The notes beneath the pieces were generated by a model. The model was not told where the DNA came from. It made no database searches and saw only the letters and a program-made list of their open reading frames with translations. Both the position numbers and the translations under genes were made by a program. A stretch of 64,000 bases of DNA from contig CP060531.1 in NCBI GenBank assembly GCA_016806715.1, positions 1,535,966-1,599,965 on the forward strand, in the 5' to 3' direction. Positions within the stretch are counted from its first letter, which is position 1; each line of letters opens with the position of its first letter. Origin of the DNA: Thermoplasmatales archaeon (lineage in GTDB: Archaea; Thermoplasmatota; Thermoplasmata; Thermoplasmatales; Thermoplasmataceae). Positions 1 to 9,487 of this stretch are shown here, piece after piece.

Positions 1-24
1 GGACCGTGGCCTGGAAACTACTAA
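1..24 (+). CDS. C-terminal end of an upstream protein, probably the Rieske subunit
   Basis: The first 24 bases read GPWPGNY followed by TAA, 12 bases before the cytochrome b start. The identity is inferred only from position: in this kind of respiratory cluster the Rieske iron-sulfur protein normally precedes cytochrome b, and a proline/glycine-rich tail fits. Too little is present to confirm it. Confidence 0.4.
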   Translation, partial: GPWPGNY

Positions 25-36
25 TGAGGAATACTG

Positions 37-1230
37 ATGGATGAAAAAAACGACTATAACCTGATAAATGCGCTGGAGGAGGATGAATCACCACCCGGCT
101 CATACAAGATTTCTCTGCGTTCGGTAACTAAAAAGGAATTCAGGATAGATTACTGGACTGGGTCGTTCCTGATGACCTGCCTGATCTATCTCGCTGTTTC
201 GGGTATCCTACTGTTCTATTATTTTCAACAGGGTAACCCATATGGATCAACACAGGAAATAATCAATGGCGTATATTTTGGGCGGCTCCTCCTGACATCG
301 CACCTGTTCATGGCTTACGCCATGGTGATTATAGTATACGTGCACATGTTCAGGAATTACTTCGTTGGAGCTTATAAGGGAAGATTCAGGTGGCTTCAGT
401 GGATGCTTGGAGTACTGCTGTTCATACTTGTATATGTAGAGGCAGTGCTGGGATACCTTCTTTCTGAAACTTACATAGGAGTTTCTGCCTTGCACGTTAT
501 GGAGCTTCTTGTGGAGGAGAGTGTTATAGGCAGGCTAATGCCGGCACTTTCCAACTGGCTCATTGCCCTGCTCATCGGGAATGCCTCCACTGCATCTACC
601 GTCGGGCATCTTCTTGCACTGCATGTTGCAATCATCGGCGGTCTGATATTGCTTATAGCTTTCCTGCATTTCTTCCTCTTCGAGAAGTCTGGTCCGTTCA
701 ACCTTTCCGATAAGAAGGAAAAGAAAGTGGAGAAGAAATACTATCCATGGTACCCGGTCAACCTCATCTATACTGTTTTCACATCACTGATATTCATTGC
801 AATAATCCTAATGTTTTCAGCATTTTTCATGCAGGTTCTTCCACCGGCATACGGTTCTCTTTTATACGGTCTTACCCCTTTTCCTGATTGGTACATAATG
901 CCGGTTTACAAGCTCATGGATCTTGCAGGATATGGCCTGACAACGGGAGGTGTTCCTCTTGTGACCTTTTTCTTCATTTCTCTTCTTTTCATACCATTTA
1001 TCGATCGCTACAAATCTAAGGGGGCATTGGAGAGGCCAATGATAACTGTATTCGGTGTTTTCTATATTATAGCTCTATTCGTAATGGGTCTATGGGGTTA
1101 TTCCCAGCCCGGTCTTACACAGACCCGCCTTCTAACCATGGCGATGTGGTGGGGCATAACAATGGTATCTGTCTTAACGGTATATGCCATGAGATTTGCT
1201 AAAAGGGATCTGGTGAAACATGAAAATTAA
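37..1230 (+). CDS. Cytochrome b subunit of a quinol-oxidising bc-type complex
   Basis: A 397-residue polytopic membrane protein with the cytochrome b fold. It should carry two b haems and oxidise quinol in the membrane, passing electrons to a Rieske protein and terminal oxidase. Likely haem ligands are H89 and H103 in one helix (14 apart) and H196 and H211 in another (15 apart); the 15 spacing resembles cytochrome b6 and Firmicutes-type proteins. About eight or more membrane segments are visible, the C-terminal half being the more divergent part. The N-terminal 40 residues are charged and cytoplasmic. It overlaps the next small membrane gene by 11 bases, indicating an operon. Family assignment is firm; the exact complex (SoxC/CbsB-like or bc1-like) is not. 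Confidence 0.85.
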   Translation: MDEKNDYNLINALEEDESPPGSYKISLRSVTKKEFRIDYWTGSFLMTCLIYLAVSGILLFYYFQQGNPYGSTQEIINGVYFGRLLLTSHLFMAYAMVIIVYVHMFRNYFVGAYKGRFRWLQWMLGVLLFILVYVEAVLGYLLSETYIGVSALHVMELLVEESVIGRLMPALSNWLIALLIGNASTASTVGHLLALHVAIIGGLILLIAFLHFFLFEKSGPFNLSDKKEKKVEKKYYPWYPVNLIYTVFTSLIFIAIILMFSAFFMQVLPPAYGSLLYGLTPFPDWYIMPVYKLMDLAGYGLTTGGVPLVTFFFISLLFIPFIDRYKSKGALERPMITVFGVFYIIALFVMGLWGYSQPGLTQTRLLTMAMWWGITMVSVLTVYAMRFAKRDLVKHEN

Positions 1231-1414
1231 TTTTATCCTTTACCTGATTGTGGCGATACAGTTCGTTATTGCCATAGCAATGTGGTACGTTTCCATTACT
1301 GCTATGAATAATTACGAAACTATATGGACGGTGCTTCTCTCACTCAATCTTATTCTCATGTCCCTGTTGTTTCTTGTTTTCCTAAGGCATGAGGGGGTGT
1401 TCTCACGAGATTAA
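1220..1414 (+). CDS. Small two-helix membrane protein of the cytochrome cluster
   Basis: Sixty-four residues with two hydrophobic stretches (about 4-24 and 36-56) and a short polar tail ending HEGVFSRD. It starts inside the last codons of cytochrome b, so it is translationally coupled to it. The context suggests a small accessory subunit of the same respiratory complex. I do not recognise a named family. Confidence 0.65.
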   Translation: MKINFILYLIVAIQFVIAIAMWYVSITAMNNYETIWTVLLSLNLILMSLLFLVFLRHEGVFSRD

Positions 1415-1416
1415 AA

Positions 1417-1752
1417 ATGAGTTCTCTGTCATCGTACTACACATCAATGATAGTATACATGGTGGCCGCAGTTCCACTTATACTGTACGGGCTTGTGGTC
1501 AAGCCAATAGCAAATCTGTATAATGAGCCGATATCAACCATGGTTTCCCCGGTTTTCGGAAATTATGCAAATTACCTTAACGGACTCTTCTTCATCTCGG
1601 TAGCACTGGTGTCGCTTTCACTGTTTTTCTTCATCGTATCATGGTATGGTGCGAGCAGGGCTGGAAAGAGTTTTTCCACTGCCACCAAGGCACTGCCGAT
1701 CATTCTGTTTGCTTTCGCATACATACTTCTGGGGGTGTCTGGACTTGCCTGA
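1417..1752 (+). CDS. Three-helix membrane protein of the cytochrome cluster
   Basis: A protein of 111 residues with hydrophobic segments at about 10-28, 52-72 and 88-108, separated by short polar loops. It begins two bases after the preceding stop and continues the operon. No recognisable motif; probably an accessory subunit or assembly factor of the quinol-oxidising complex, inferred from position only. Confidence 0.6.
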   Translation: MSSLSSYYTSMIVYMVAAVPLILYGLVVKPIANLYNEPISTMVSPVFGNYANYLNGLFFISVALVSLSLFFFIVSWYGASRAGKSFSTATKALPIILFAFAYILLGVSGLA

Positions 1753-1765
1753 GAATAAAGTCGAC

Positions 1766-1996
1766 ATGGTATCCAGGGTAAAATCGGTGTATAGGGAAAA
1801 CAGGAGAGATGTAATCATCATCATAATCGGCCTTGTATTCCTGATTGTGTCCGTCCCGACTTTCCTGTTTTACAATATTTTTCCGACAATAAGCAGCGAA
1901 ATCGGGCCGCACCAGATCAGCAGCTGGCTTTCTGTAACTTTCTCGTTCATCGGGTTCGGGATGATCCTTTTCGGTATGGGAAAATTGGATATCTGA
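1766..1996 (+). CDS. Small two-helix membrane protein
   Basis: Seventy-six residues starting MVSRVKSVYRENRRDV, with a basic N-terminus and two hydrophobic segments (about 16-36 and 52-70). The ATG at 1766 lies 13 bases after the preceding stop; an in-frame TTG at 1745 that overlaps that stop is an alternative start. It probably closes the cytochrome b operon. Function unknown. Confidence 0.55.
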   Translation: MVSRVKSVYRENRRDVIIIIIGLVFLIVSVPTFLFYNIFPTISSEIGPHQISSWLSVTFSFIGFGMILFGMGKLDI

Positions 1997-2191
1997 AACT
2001 GCAAACCCAACATCCAACATTTCTTTGAACCCAAGCCATCCAGAGGGTATTCGCCGATATTTTGTGGCATGCAAAACGAAAGTGTGTCAGAAACTGTTAA
2101 ATATCACTTATATACTTGTTTGCGATACAAGGACAGAAATAAAAGCAGGGTCATTAACGATATTCTGATTTTTATTTACAAGTGTGTTAAA

Positions 2192-3496
2192 ATGACAACT
2201 TTCGAAGAATTTAACCTAAAACAGGAACTAAACGAAGCGCTAAACAAGATTAACTTCACCACTCCCACAGAGGTACAGGAAAAGGCAATCCCGCTGGCTC
2301 TTGCCGGTAAGGATATAGTAGTGAAGTCCAAAACCGGAACGGGAAAGACGGGAGCATTTTTGGTACCGATAATTCAGATGCTCAATGCCAAGGATAAGAT
2401 GGCAGCCTCTATTGTTGTTCCGACGAGGGAACTTGCGATACAGGTTTTCAATGTAGTTCAAAAATTGACGGCAGGCTCTAAACTGAAAGGATCACTGGTT
2501 TACGGAGGTGCATCCATTAATGTTCAGATCGATTCGCTAAGGAGGCTTCCCAATATAGTGGTTGGGACCCCCGGCAGGATAATAGATCTTATGGAGAGGG
2601 GAGAACTGAGAGTGAACCAGACTAAGATACTCGTTCTCGACGAGGCAGACATGATGCTGGACCTTGGCTTCATGGAGGATGTTGAATACATAATGTCTGT
2701 AATGCCAAAGGAAAAACAGGTAATGCTGTTCTCTGCGACCATGCCTGAAAGAATAGTCAAGCTGTCCAAGAGATACATGGAAAACCCACAATACCTGAAC
2801 ATAAGCGCCGACAAGGAGCTTACCGTGAACTCAATTTCACATAAATATGCAATGTCAAAGCGTTCTGCAAAACTTGAGACTCTCTTTACATATATCAGTG
2901 AATTCAAACCAAAGAAGTCAATCATATTCTCAGACACGAAGAGAAACGCGGATTATCTTTACAATGCTCTGGTGAGACAGGGATACAAAGCTACTGTAAT
3001 GCACGGAGACCTCAGGCAGGCACAGAGGGAGAAGGCATTGCAGGAATTCAGGAGAAATGCCCAGTTTCTAGTTGCGACAAATGTTGCCGCAAGGGGACTC
3101 GACATAACCGGAATATCAGATATTATCAACTACGATACACCATCGGAGCCTTACGTTTACGTTCACCGTGTTGGCAGATCGGCAAGGATGGGTGCAGATG
3201 GATCGGCCTTTTCCATAGTTAGCCCTGATGAGATGACATTGATCCGGGATATTGAGCACTCAGTTAAGATCAGGATGAAGTGTATTGAACTGGATTCCCA
3301 GATAAGCCAGGAAGTCTCTCTCGAAATGGCAGATTATAAGCCAAGGCGTTCTGAGAACAGGGATTCCGATCACAGGAACCACTCAGACAGGGGAAGGCGT
3401 GGAGGAAATGGGGGCTACGGACATAACTCCTACCAGGGAAGAACGCACAGCGGGCATAGATCTAACAGTTATGAAAGGCCGTATCCTGGCGAGTAG
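2192..3496 (+). CDS. DEAD-box ATP-dependent RNA helicase
   Basis: A 434-residue helicase with the full motif set: KTGTGKT (Walker A), PTRELA, GTPGR, DEAD (VLDEAD), SAT (LFSATMP) and HRVGRSAR (motif VI). It should unwind RNA duplexes using ATP in the cytoplasm, for example in ribosome assembly, RNA decay or cold response. The last 60 residues are rich in Arg, Gly, Asn and Ser, an RNA-binding tail common in such helicases. The ATG at 2192 is chosen because MTTFEEF begins the family's Q-motif region; an in-frame ATG at 2069 would add 41 residues unlike the family. TATA-like sequences lie near 2107 and 2167. Confidence 0.9.
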   Translation: MTTFEEFNLKQELNEALNKINFTTPTEVQEKAIPLALAGKDIVVKSKTGTGKTGAFLVPIIQMLNAKDKMAASIVVPTRELAIQVFNVVQKLTAGSKLKGSLVYGGASINVQIDSLRRLPNIVVGTPGRIIDLMERGELRVNQTKILVLDEADMMLDLGFMEDVEYIMSVMPKEKQVMLFSATMPERIVKLSKRYMENPQYLNISADKELTVNSISHKYAMSKRSAKLETLFTYISEFKPKKSIIFSDTKRNADYLYNALVRQGYKATVMHGDLRQAQREKALQEFRRNAQFLVATNVAARGLDITGISDIINYDTPSEPYVYVHRVGRSARMGADGSAFSIVSPDEMTLIRDIEHSVKIRMKCIELDSQISQEVSLEMADYKPRRSENRDSDHRNHSDRGRRGGNGGYGHNSYQGRTHSGHRSNSYERPYPGE

Positions 3497-3611
3497 TCAG
3501 GAAACAGCTTACTCTTTTTTTTTATTTTATCAGCAAGACATCTGTAACTGGATCAAACTCGCAGTATTTCGCTAAGGAAAATTACTTTGCCGTATTTTCA
3601 CCAGTACAGAT

Positions 3612-4334
3612 TTATTTCTCTCTCCATCTGGTGAAATATTTGGCTAATGACAGGTAGACTGCAGTTTCTGCGAACAGTACAACGATCATCGCAAGGAACT
3701 CGGGTGATAAGCCGAAGGATCCCTGAAGTATAATTGCAGCGGGAGTTGCCGGTGAAATAGCAAGAATATATATCACATATTTTGGAAGAAAGGTGTATGG
3801 ATAGTAGGTTGGAGGCAGGATCGTCATTATTATGGACAGTATTCCTACTATTCCCCACACATTCCTTATGTGCTTTATGGCACCGGCTATTATGAAAGAA
3901 ATTGCCGATGTGGACAACGCCAGCATAAAAAGTACTCCAATGAGTACCAGTATGCGCTCAATGGTGAAGAGGTGATACACCAGGGAAAGGCCAGCATACA
4001 ACACAATGCCTGGTGTGGTGAACAGCAGGAAACTAAGGGTCAGGCCAATCATGTAGTCTATTGAATTTATGCTTGTGGCGATGAACAGATCCTGTATTTT
4101 TGCCTGCAACCTCAGGAATGCTGCATCAGAAGCACTTGTGAGTCCGTTTGAGGCAATAAGACTCACAAATCCGCCGATAATAGCATACTCGACAAGTTCT
4201 CCACGCGACAGGACAAAAACAAGGAATAGAAGCGTCAGGGGGGTTGCAATAGACGCTATGACATAAGAAGACCCCCTTCCTATCACTCTGAAGCCATAAT
4301 ACCAGGCAAAATACAGGGAGAATTTAGGATTCAA
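3612..4334 (-). CDS. ABC-2 type transporter permease
   Basis: A 240-residue protein with about six membrane segments and the layout of ABC-2 permeases. It overlaps the 3' end of the adjacent ATPase gene by 11 bases, so the two form one export unit, probably a drug, lipid or peptide exporter. No substrate can be inferred. The short cytoplasmic C-terminus ends LAKYFTRWREK. Confidence 0.75.
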   Translation of the reverse strand: MNPKFSLYFAWYYGFRVIGRGSSYVIASIATPLTLLFLVFVLSRGELVEYAIIGGFVSLIASNGLTSASDAAFLRLQAKIQDLFIATSINSIDYMIGLTLSFLLFTTPGIVLYAGLSLVYHLFTIERILVLIGVLFMLALSTSAISFIIAGAIKHIRNVWGIVGILSIIMTILPPTYYPYTFLPKYVIYILAISPATPAAIILQGSFGLSPEFLAMIVVLFAETAVYLSLAKYFTRWREK

Positions 4335-5163
4335 TGTCTACACCTCTGTTTATGAAAATATCATCCAGCGTTATTCTCTTTATTGTACACCCCAGGGCAG
4401 CATATTTCTGCACTTCTCCGCTCTGAATATATTTCACATATGTGTTTGAAATCTGCATGGCACCTTCAATGGGAGAATAGCTTTCAGCCCTAAGTTTTCC
4501 ATCGAAGCGTGCCAGCAAGGTCTTGACCTCTCCTTTTTCAATTATTATTCCCCGGTCGACGAGGAAAACTTCCTGCGAAAGTTCCTCGGCCTCCTCCATA
4601 TAGTGTGTGGTGACTATTATGTTCCCTTCCAGCTTTCTTATCGAAGACCAGACTTCCATTCTTGATACCGGATCAAGGCCGGTAGTTGGCTCATCAAGGA
4701 ATACTGTGTCTGCATTGGATGCAATGGCCATTGCAACAAAGATCTTCCTCTTTGTTCCACCTGACAGCGTATCTGCCGGCTTATCCTTATATTCCCTTAT
4801 CCCGAGGTTGTCAAGAGCATCAAGTGCCTCTCTCCTTGCATCATGATGGGAGAAATTTCTCGCAAGGAGGTAAAGTGTAACGTGTTCAATAGGTGTCAGA
4901 ATGCCTATGGGGGTTGCCTCCTGTGGTATGCTTGCAATTTTCCTCCTCACTTCTGCAGTCCGCTTCATAACATCCAGGCCGTCTATGGAAACAGTTCCGG
5001 AGGTCGGTGCGAGTTGAGTGGAGAGTATCCTCATCATCGTTGTCTTGCCTGCTCCGTTCCTGCCAATAACTGCAGCGATTCTACGGTCTATACTGGCATT
5101 GATTCCATCCAGAGCTATTGTTCCATCACCGTAGACTTTCCTCAATTCTGTAATTTCTATCAT
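4324..5163 (-). CDS. ABC transporter ATP-binding protein (ABC-2 exporter ATPase)
   Basis: A 279-residue nucleotide-binding subunit with Walker A GRNGAGKTT, signature LSGGTKRK and Walker B VFLDEPTTGLDP, followed by a family-typical C-terminal extension. It powers the membrane partner encoded just downstream. The intact Walker B glutamate indicates an active ATPase. The gene is divergent from the glutamine amidotransferase at 5321, and the shared spacer holds AT-rich TATA-like sequences (ATTTATAAAT, TTTAAATATT) suited to transcription toward this gene. Confidence 0.88.
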   Translation of the reverse strand: MIEITELRKVYGDGTIALDGINASIDRRIAAVIGRNGAGKTTMMRILSTQLAPTSGTVSIDGLDVMKRTAEVRRKIASIPQEATPIGILTPIEHVTLYLLARNFSHHDARREALDALDNLGIREYKDKPADTLSGGTKRKIFVAMAIASNADTVFLDEPTTGLDPVSRMEVWSSIRKLEGNIIVTTHYMEEAEELSQEVFLVDRGIIIEKGEVKTLLARFDGKLRAESYSPIEGAMQISNTYVKYIQSGEVQKYAALGCTIKRITLDDIFINRGVDIES

Positions 5164-5320
5164 TGTAACGTTCTCTCTGCCGGGAAAACATTATATTCTT
5201 GGAATATTTAAAACATTTATAAATTGGGACATTTTGTATCCCGTTTCACGCTGAAAGCAAAGTGGATTATACCTCCGCTCGTTACTTATGAAACCGGACA
5301 GCACCGGATGATGATATGAT

Positions 5321-6082
5321 ATGTGCAGGATGTTTGGAATCGTAGGTGATTTTCAGGAGGCTTTCCCGGATCTTTTCAACGCTATTCAGGATGTGGCAAG
5401 GCACGACCCCCTCCTTGAAATGTCGGGCACTGAACCACCACGACATTCGGATGGCTGGGGTTACGCAAGTTCATCGTCAGGCAGCTTGGTTCATTTCAGG
5501 ACAGCTAGTCCCATTTATAACTCTGGACCAATAAAGCCAGAAAATGGCTTCTTCATTGCTCATGCAAGGAAAGCCTCTCCTTCGGAACCTCTTGGCGCGG
5601 CAAACTCCCATCCATATCACGCATCTGACGAGACCATGGAAGTTTACCTTGCACATAATGGCGCTTTTGAGAAGAGGGGAATTGCAGATATTATCGGAGT
5701 AAAAGAAGCAGCGGATCAGACGGACAGTGAATTCTTCCTGCAACTTATGATGATGCAAAAGGGAACTCTGATGCAACGCCTTGAGGATGCTTTGGAAATT
5801 ATCAGGCGACACAGGTTGCTCACCGGGACACCGAACCTCATAGTGCTGGGAATCAGGAAAGATAATGGGATGCCTGAGTTGCTCTATTACACTGCGGCCC
5901 CAAACTCAGGGGTATATACTGAATATAACCACCTTTACCATGTGCGAGGAAATGGATGGACTGGAGTGTTTTCATCCAGCATAACAGGTTCGGAATTTTT
6001 TCCGGAAGATACAGAAAAGGAAGTGGTAAGAACCGGGGTAATACTTTCGTTAGACACCCGAATGGCAACGAAAAGCAAGTGA
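5321..6082 (+). CDS. Class II glutamine amidotransferase domain protein
   Basis: A protein of 253 residues beginning MCRMFGIVGD. Cys2 right after the initiator methionine is the N-terminal nucleophile of class II (Ntn) amidotransferases, exposed by methionine removal. Residues such as HARKASP and the GAF-like HNG motif (LAHNGAFEK) match the YafJ/EgtC-like stand-alone glutaminase group. It should hydrolyse glutamine and hand ammonia to an unknown acceptor; no synthetase partner is adjacent. It stands alone, divergent from the ABC genes. Confidence 0.8.
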   Translation: MCRMFGIVGDFQEAFPDLFNAIQDVARHDPLLEMSGTEPPRHSDGWGYASSSSGSLVHFRTASPIYNSGPIKPENGFFIAHARKASPSEPLGAANSHPYHASDETMEVYLAHNGAFEKRGIADIIGVKEAADQTDSEFFLQLMMMQKGTLMQRLEDALEIIRRHRLLTGTPNLIVLGIRKDNGMPELLYYTAAPNSGVYTEYNHLYHVRGNGWTGVFSSSITGSEFFPEDTEKEVVRTGVILSLDTRMATKSK

Positions 6083-6692
6083 AACGCCTGTAAAGAATTC
6101 CCAGATATCAGGAGGGAAATAATAGCCACACTTTAATCCCAGCATACATTTTATTCCTCGCCAGAAATAGTTTCACTACCGAATATCATTTTCATTCTTC
6201 CTCATCGTTTACCATTACCGGGTCGCCTGATTTAAAAGGCTTTTTGTCAAGACTTCTCACTCGTTACTGGTTCGTTTTTGTCACGCCAATCCCCCTCACG
6301 AATAGCTCGTAGGATCCATGTCCTTGTGTATTGCAAGAGGGACTTTGCTTTCGGGTTAGAGTGGAAAGATTGGTATACTCACGTTCTTGAAACCTTCTCT
6401 GCGTATACTTTTACACTCTGCACATGGGTGTGCTACTTCATCCAGGTCATATGTATATCAATGCAATTATACAGTGAAATGCCTGCAATTGAGTTCTGCT
6501 GAAGGCTGTCGCCCTATAATCTGCTTTTTTATGTGGCTCTTTTTGGATAGAAATTGAATGAAAGATTTGTTCATTACCAGTTTTCTTTTCAGCTGCCGGA
6601 ATAGTTTCTGTTGCTTCGTTCAAATTGCTCCTCTGGATAAATTAGGGAGTATGGGGAATTTAACATAATTTCCTCTTTTATACTTGAAAAGC
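6083..6692. other. Intergenic region without a supportable gene
   Basis: About 610 bases between a forward and a reverse gene. Open frames here are short and lack ribosome binding sites or family features. I see no tRNA, inverted repeat or insertion-sequence end. It probably contains the 3' ends of both flanking transcripts. Confidence 0.5.
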
Positions 6693-8129
6693 TTATTGAT
6701 TCCTGTTATTCATCAAAGGTTGGAGAGTTTCAAGGATTTTCTTTGCCTGGCTCAAGCCCAGGTACTTTCTTGTATATTTCCCATTTTCGCTATATTTGTA
6801 GGTTGTCATGAATTCGCTATCCGTGCTTTCACGGAGTTCATTAAGAACTCTGTTAAAGAGGGCTTGAATCTCTATTGATTGACCTGCAGATAGAGTGGGC
6901 TCGATGAATACTTGTATGGGACTTGTTCTGTAAGTGTTTCCACTAACAAAAATCCCGTCAGTATTGAAAACATCCTGAATCGAGTAGAGGCCAGCCTTCC
7001 CCTCCACTCCTCCGGTATCCACAGTCCTTATGAACAATGGATTGGACTTTATTTTCGATAGCAGCTTGTCATTAACAAAAAACTCCTTTGATACATACTT
7101 ACTCCCCGTATACTCTTTGGAGTCCAAAAGGACAACTCTATTTTTCCCTTTGTTTGCCTCTATCTCCTGCAAAGTCAAATAATAGCTGACTTTCAAAACA
7201 TTCTTCCTGTTTGCCTTGACGTACTCTTCAAATTCGTCGCCTGCCCTATAGTTATTTTTTTCAGAAAGCTTATACTTGCGTATCGTTGATCCAGAATTTA
7301 TCTTCACCGCGTGAAATTCCAACGTTTTGTTCGGTATACTGGTCCTTTGAAAGAAGCAGATTACCACGTTTGTTCCGGTGTTTTCAAATATCTTTCTTTC
7401 AAAGATTATGGCTTCTGTTATAGAGTAATACTTGAGAAATGACTGCCTGATCAGGCTGGAAACTGAATGCCCAAATAGGAAATTAGATGGGATAATGTAG
7501 ACCATTTGTCCGATCTCATTTCTCAGGTCGTTCATCATTGCTAGCTGATATAAATCCTGCAGGCCGGAATTGGTTCCGGTGAAGTACTTCAACTGACCAC
7601 TATTTTCCTTATGTTTTGCAATATATCCAACATACAAGTATGGCGGATTTGTTAAATGGTATACGTTATGGCGATTTTCTCTCACGGATGCTGGAAATTC
7701 TCTCAATGTATCCCACACTTGAACATTCTTCTCTGCCACTTGCCTGGGGATTCCATAGCTGATCGCATTTTCGATAGTATTCTCAACCATCTTCTCTTGA
7801 ATATCGAAAAGGAAAATTCTGCGCTCGAAGAAATGCTCCCTTTGGTCTGCTGGTAGGTTATTCAACAAAGGCAGGATTAGGTTTCCCTCGCCGCAATAGA
7901 GGTCGACCCAGATATAATCATGCAGCTTTCCCTCGATCTTTGGAAGAATGTAATCGTTGAATATTCTCATGGAAGTAAGGTGTACGCCAAAAGTTCTTCT
8001 ATACTTGATTTCATTCACCGTAGAGCGATCCAGAACATCACCTTTTATTAACCTGCCAATAGTCCGTTCTCCTTTAACTTTTATGCTCAATCGGCTAAGT
8101 TGAGAATATACGTTCACTTTGCAGGGCAA
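6693..8129 (-). CDS. N6-adenine DNA methyltransferase (orphan)
   Basis: A 478-residue class I methyltransferase. Residues 76-82 (DLYCGEG) form the SAM-binding loop and NPPY at 161-164 is the catalytic motif of N6-adenine methylases. The C-terminal half would hold the target-recognition domain. No restriction endonuclease gene lies beside it, so it may act as an orphan methylase marking the chromosome or as a guard against restriction. It lies between the glutamine amidotransferase and a tRNA. An RNA target is less likely but not excluded. The start at 8129 is the longest; MRIFNDY, about 53 residues further in, is a possible later start. Confidence 0.75.
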   Translation of the reverse strand: MPCKVNVYSQLSRLSIKVKGERTIGRLIKGDVLDRSTVNEIKYRRTFGVHLTSMRIFNDYILPKIEGKLHDYIWVDLYCGEGNLILPLLNNLPADQREHFFERRIFLFDIQEKMVENTIENAISYGIPRQVAEKNVQVWDTLREFPASVRENRHNVYHLTNPPYLYVGYIAKHKENSGQLKYFTGTNSGLQDLYQLAMMNDLRNEIGQMVYIIPSNFLFGHSVSSLIRQSFLKYYSITEAIIFERKIFENTGTNVVICFFQRTSIPNKTLEFHAVKINSGSTIRKYKLSEKNNYRAGDEFEEYVKANRKNVLKVSYYLTLQEIEANKGKNRVVLLDSKEYTGSKYVSKEFFVNDKLLSKIKSNPLFIRTVDTGGVEGKAGLYSIQDVFNTDGIFVSGNTYRTSPIQVFIEPTLSAGQSIEIQALFNRVLNELRESTDSEFMTTYKYSENGKYTRKYLGLSQAKKILETLQPLMNNRNQ

Positions 8130-8297
8130 GAATACTCTACGCGCTTGTAACAGTTCAGTTCTGTGAAAAATGACTTCCTCGTGGTCGTTCCTTAAAGTTA
8201 GAAAATGAGATCAAGCTAGCCTGGATAATGCCATAAAATAGGGAAGTCAATTCTTGAAGACTTTGATAATTCGCCGTTCATTTAGAACAATCAAGTA

Positions 8298-8390
8298 TGC
8301 CGGGATCGGGGGTCGAACCCGAGACCTTCGGATTTCTCAGACCTTTACAATCTTATGAGTCCGACGCTCTACCAACTGAGCCACCCCGGC
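8298..8390 (-). tRNA. tRNA-Met(CAT), elongator type, with a small intron
   Basis: The minus strand reads GCCGGGGTGGCTCAG at the 5' end and closes with CCCCGATCCCGGC plus discriminator A, giving a full cloverleaf. The anticodon loop is CTCATAA with a CGGA/TCCG stem. About 20 extra bases lie between positions 37 and 38, the usual site of archaeal introns cut by the splicing endonuclease. The acceptor and anticodon stems match elongator rather than initiator tRNA-Met. It ends eight bases from the S3Ae stop, so the two could share a transcript. Confidence 0.88.
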
Positions 8391-8398
8391 ATTCATAA

Positions 8399-9043
8399 TC
8401 AGGAAACAGTCTCTGGGGGGGCCTCAGGCGCTGGTTCCGGATGAGATTCTACTTCAGTTCCAATACCAAGAACTTCAGATTTCCTGATCTCTATCTTCTT
8501 GATCGGGTAAACGTCCTTAGCTGCTTCGACTATTTCGTTGGCAATGTCCTCGCCGATTATATATCTCGAAAGATCCTGAAAATTCATGGTGTTGGTCTTT
8601 TCATGAAGGAAATCTTCAGTGACCTTCCTGATTGTAGCCCTCTTTGAACTCGTGAGTTTTCCATCAGTTACTACTACAATCTTAACCGCCAACCTGAAGC
8701 CATCTGTTGACTGAATGTTGGTAATCATGTCGATGCGCTCTTTCCTCCTTCTCACCATTCTTCTTATGTAATCATCGCTTATGCTGTGACCGAGGAACAT
8801 GGTGTCGCATTTAGTTCCCTGGCACGATACAACCCTGAATGTTATCTTTGCGCTTGATCTTTTGAAGTTGCCGGTAAAGTCAGAAACAGGAACCTCTATG
8901 TTCCTTCCAATCATGTCTTTCTCTCCGTTTGCTGGAGTAAGCGTGAGCTCCTTGCCACCCAGATAATTTGGTGCAACAAGAGTATACCATGATTTCTCTT
9001 TCCACTTGTCCTTTCCCTTCTTTTGACCCTTTTCCGTTGCCAT
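8399..9043 (-). CDS. rps3ae: 30S ribosomal protein S3Ae
   Basis: A 214-residue protein of the archaeal/eukaryotic S3Ae (eS1) family: Lys-rich start (MATEKGQKKGKDKWKEKSWY), the core VSCQGTKCDTMFLGH, and an IRRMVRRRKER-like basic segment. It binds the small subunit platform near the 3' end of 16S rRNA. The C-terminal tail is rich in Pro, Glu and Ala. tRNA-Met follows immediately downstream. This gene is specific to Archaea and eukaryotes and is the best single taxonomic marker in the window. Confidence 0.95.
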   Translation of the reverse strand: MATEKGQKKGKDKWKEKSWYTLVAPNYLGGKELTLTPANGEKDMIGRNIEVPVSDFTGNFKRSSAKITFRVVSCQGTKCDTMFLGHSISDDYIRRMVRRRKERIDMITNIQSTDGFRLAVKIVVVTDGKLTSSKRATIRKVTEDFLHEKTNTMNFQDLSRYIIGEDIANEIVEAAKDVYPIKKIEIRKSEVLGIGTEVESHPEPAPEAPPETVS

Positions 9044-9487
9044 TAAATCCCTCTAAACTCCATCAATATGAAGCGTAACAGCCACCTAATAGTGAAACTG
9101 AATTAAACTTTTCTGTTTTTCTCGTTTTCAGTAAATGGTACGCAAAGCGGTAAAAGTATAGTGCCCGGTCTTCCATCTGAATTGACTATCCTGTTCAGTT
9201 AGATTTTTTTGCAAAAAAAGTAACATTGGAAAAAAGCAAGGTGGAACATGCCGATTGGAAATGTAAATAATGACTGCCACACGAATACCGGGAGTTACAT
9301 GATACATTAAGTGATGGTAAAGGCTTTCGGTAGGCTAAATATGTGGCTCATAACGTATTTATCGCTGGAGGCAAGAGCGTAAGACATTCCATGCAAGACC
9401 GTCCTCTATTTAACGTCATTTCTGTGTGACTCGAGGAGTCAATTCCATTGAAGCTTTGGACAGTTCTTGAAATGATGGAAACATTCG
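9044..9487. other. Intergenic region between divergent S3Ae and ABC exporter genes
   Basis: About 440 bases. It must contain the promoters for S3Ae (leftward) and the exporter pair (rightward). I see AT-rich runs but no TATA box placed clearly enough to call, and no RNA gene. Confidence 0.4.

Noticed and set aside
6278-6502. Rightward 74-codon frame between the amidotransferase and the methylase
   Set aside because: Cys/Phe/Tyr-rich translation without domain features, no promoter or binding site; probably fortuitous.
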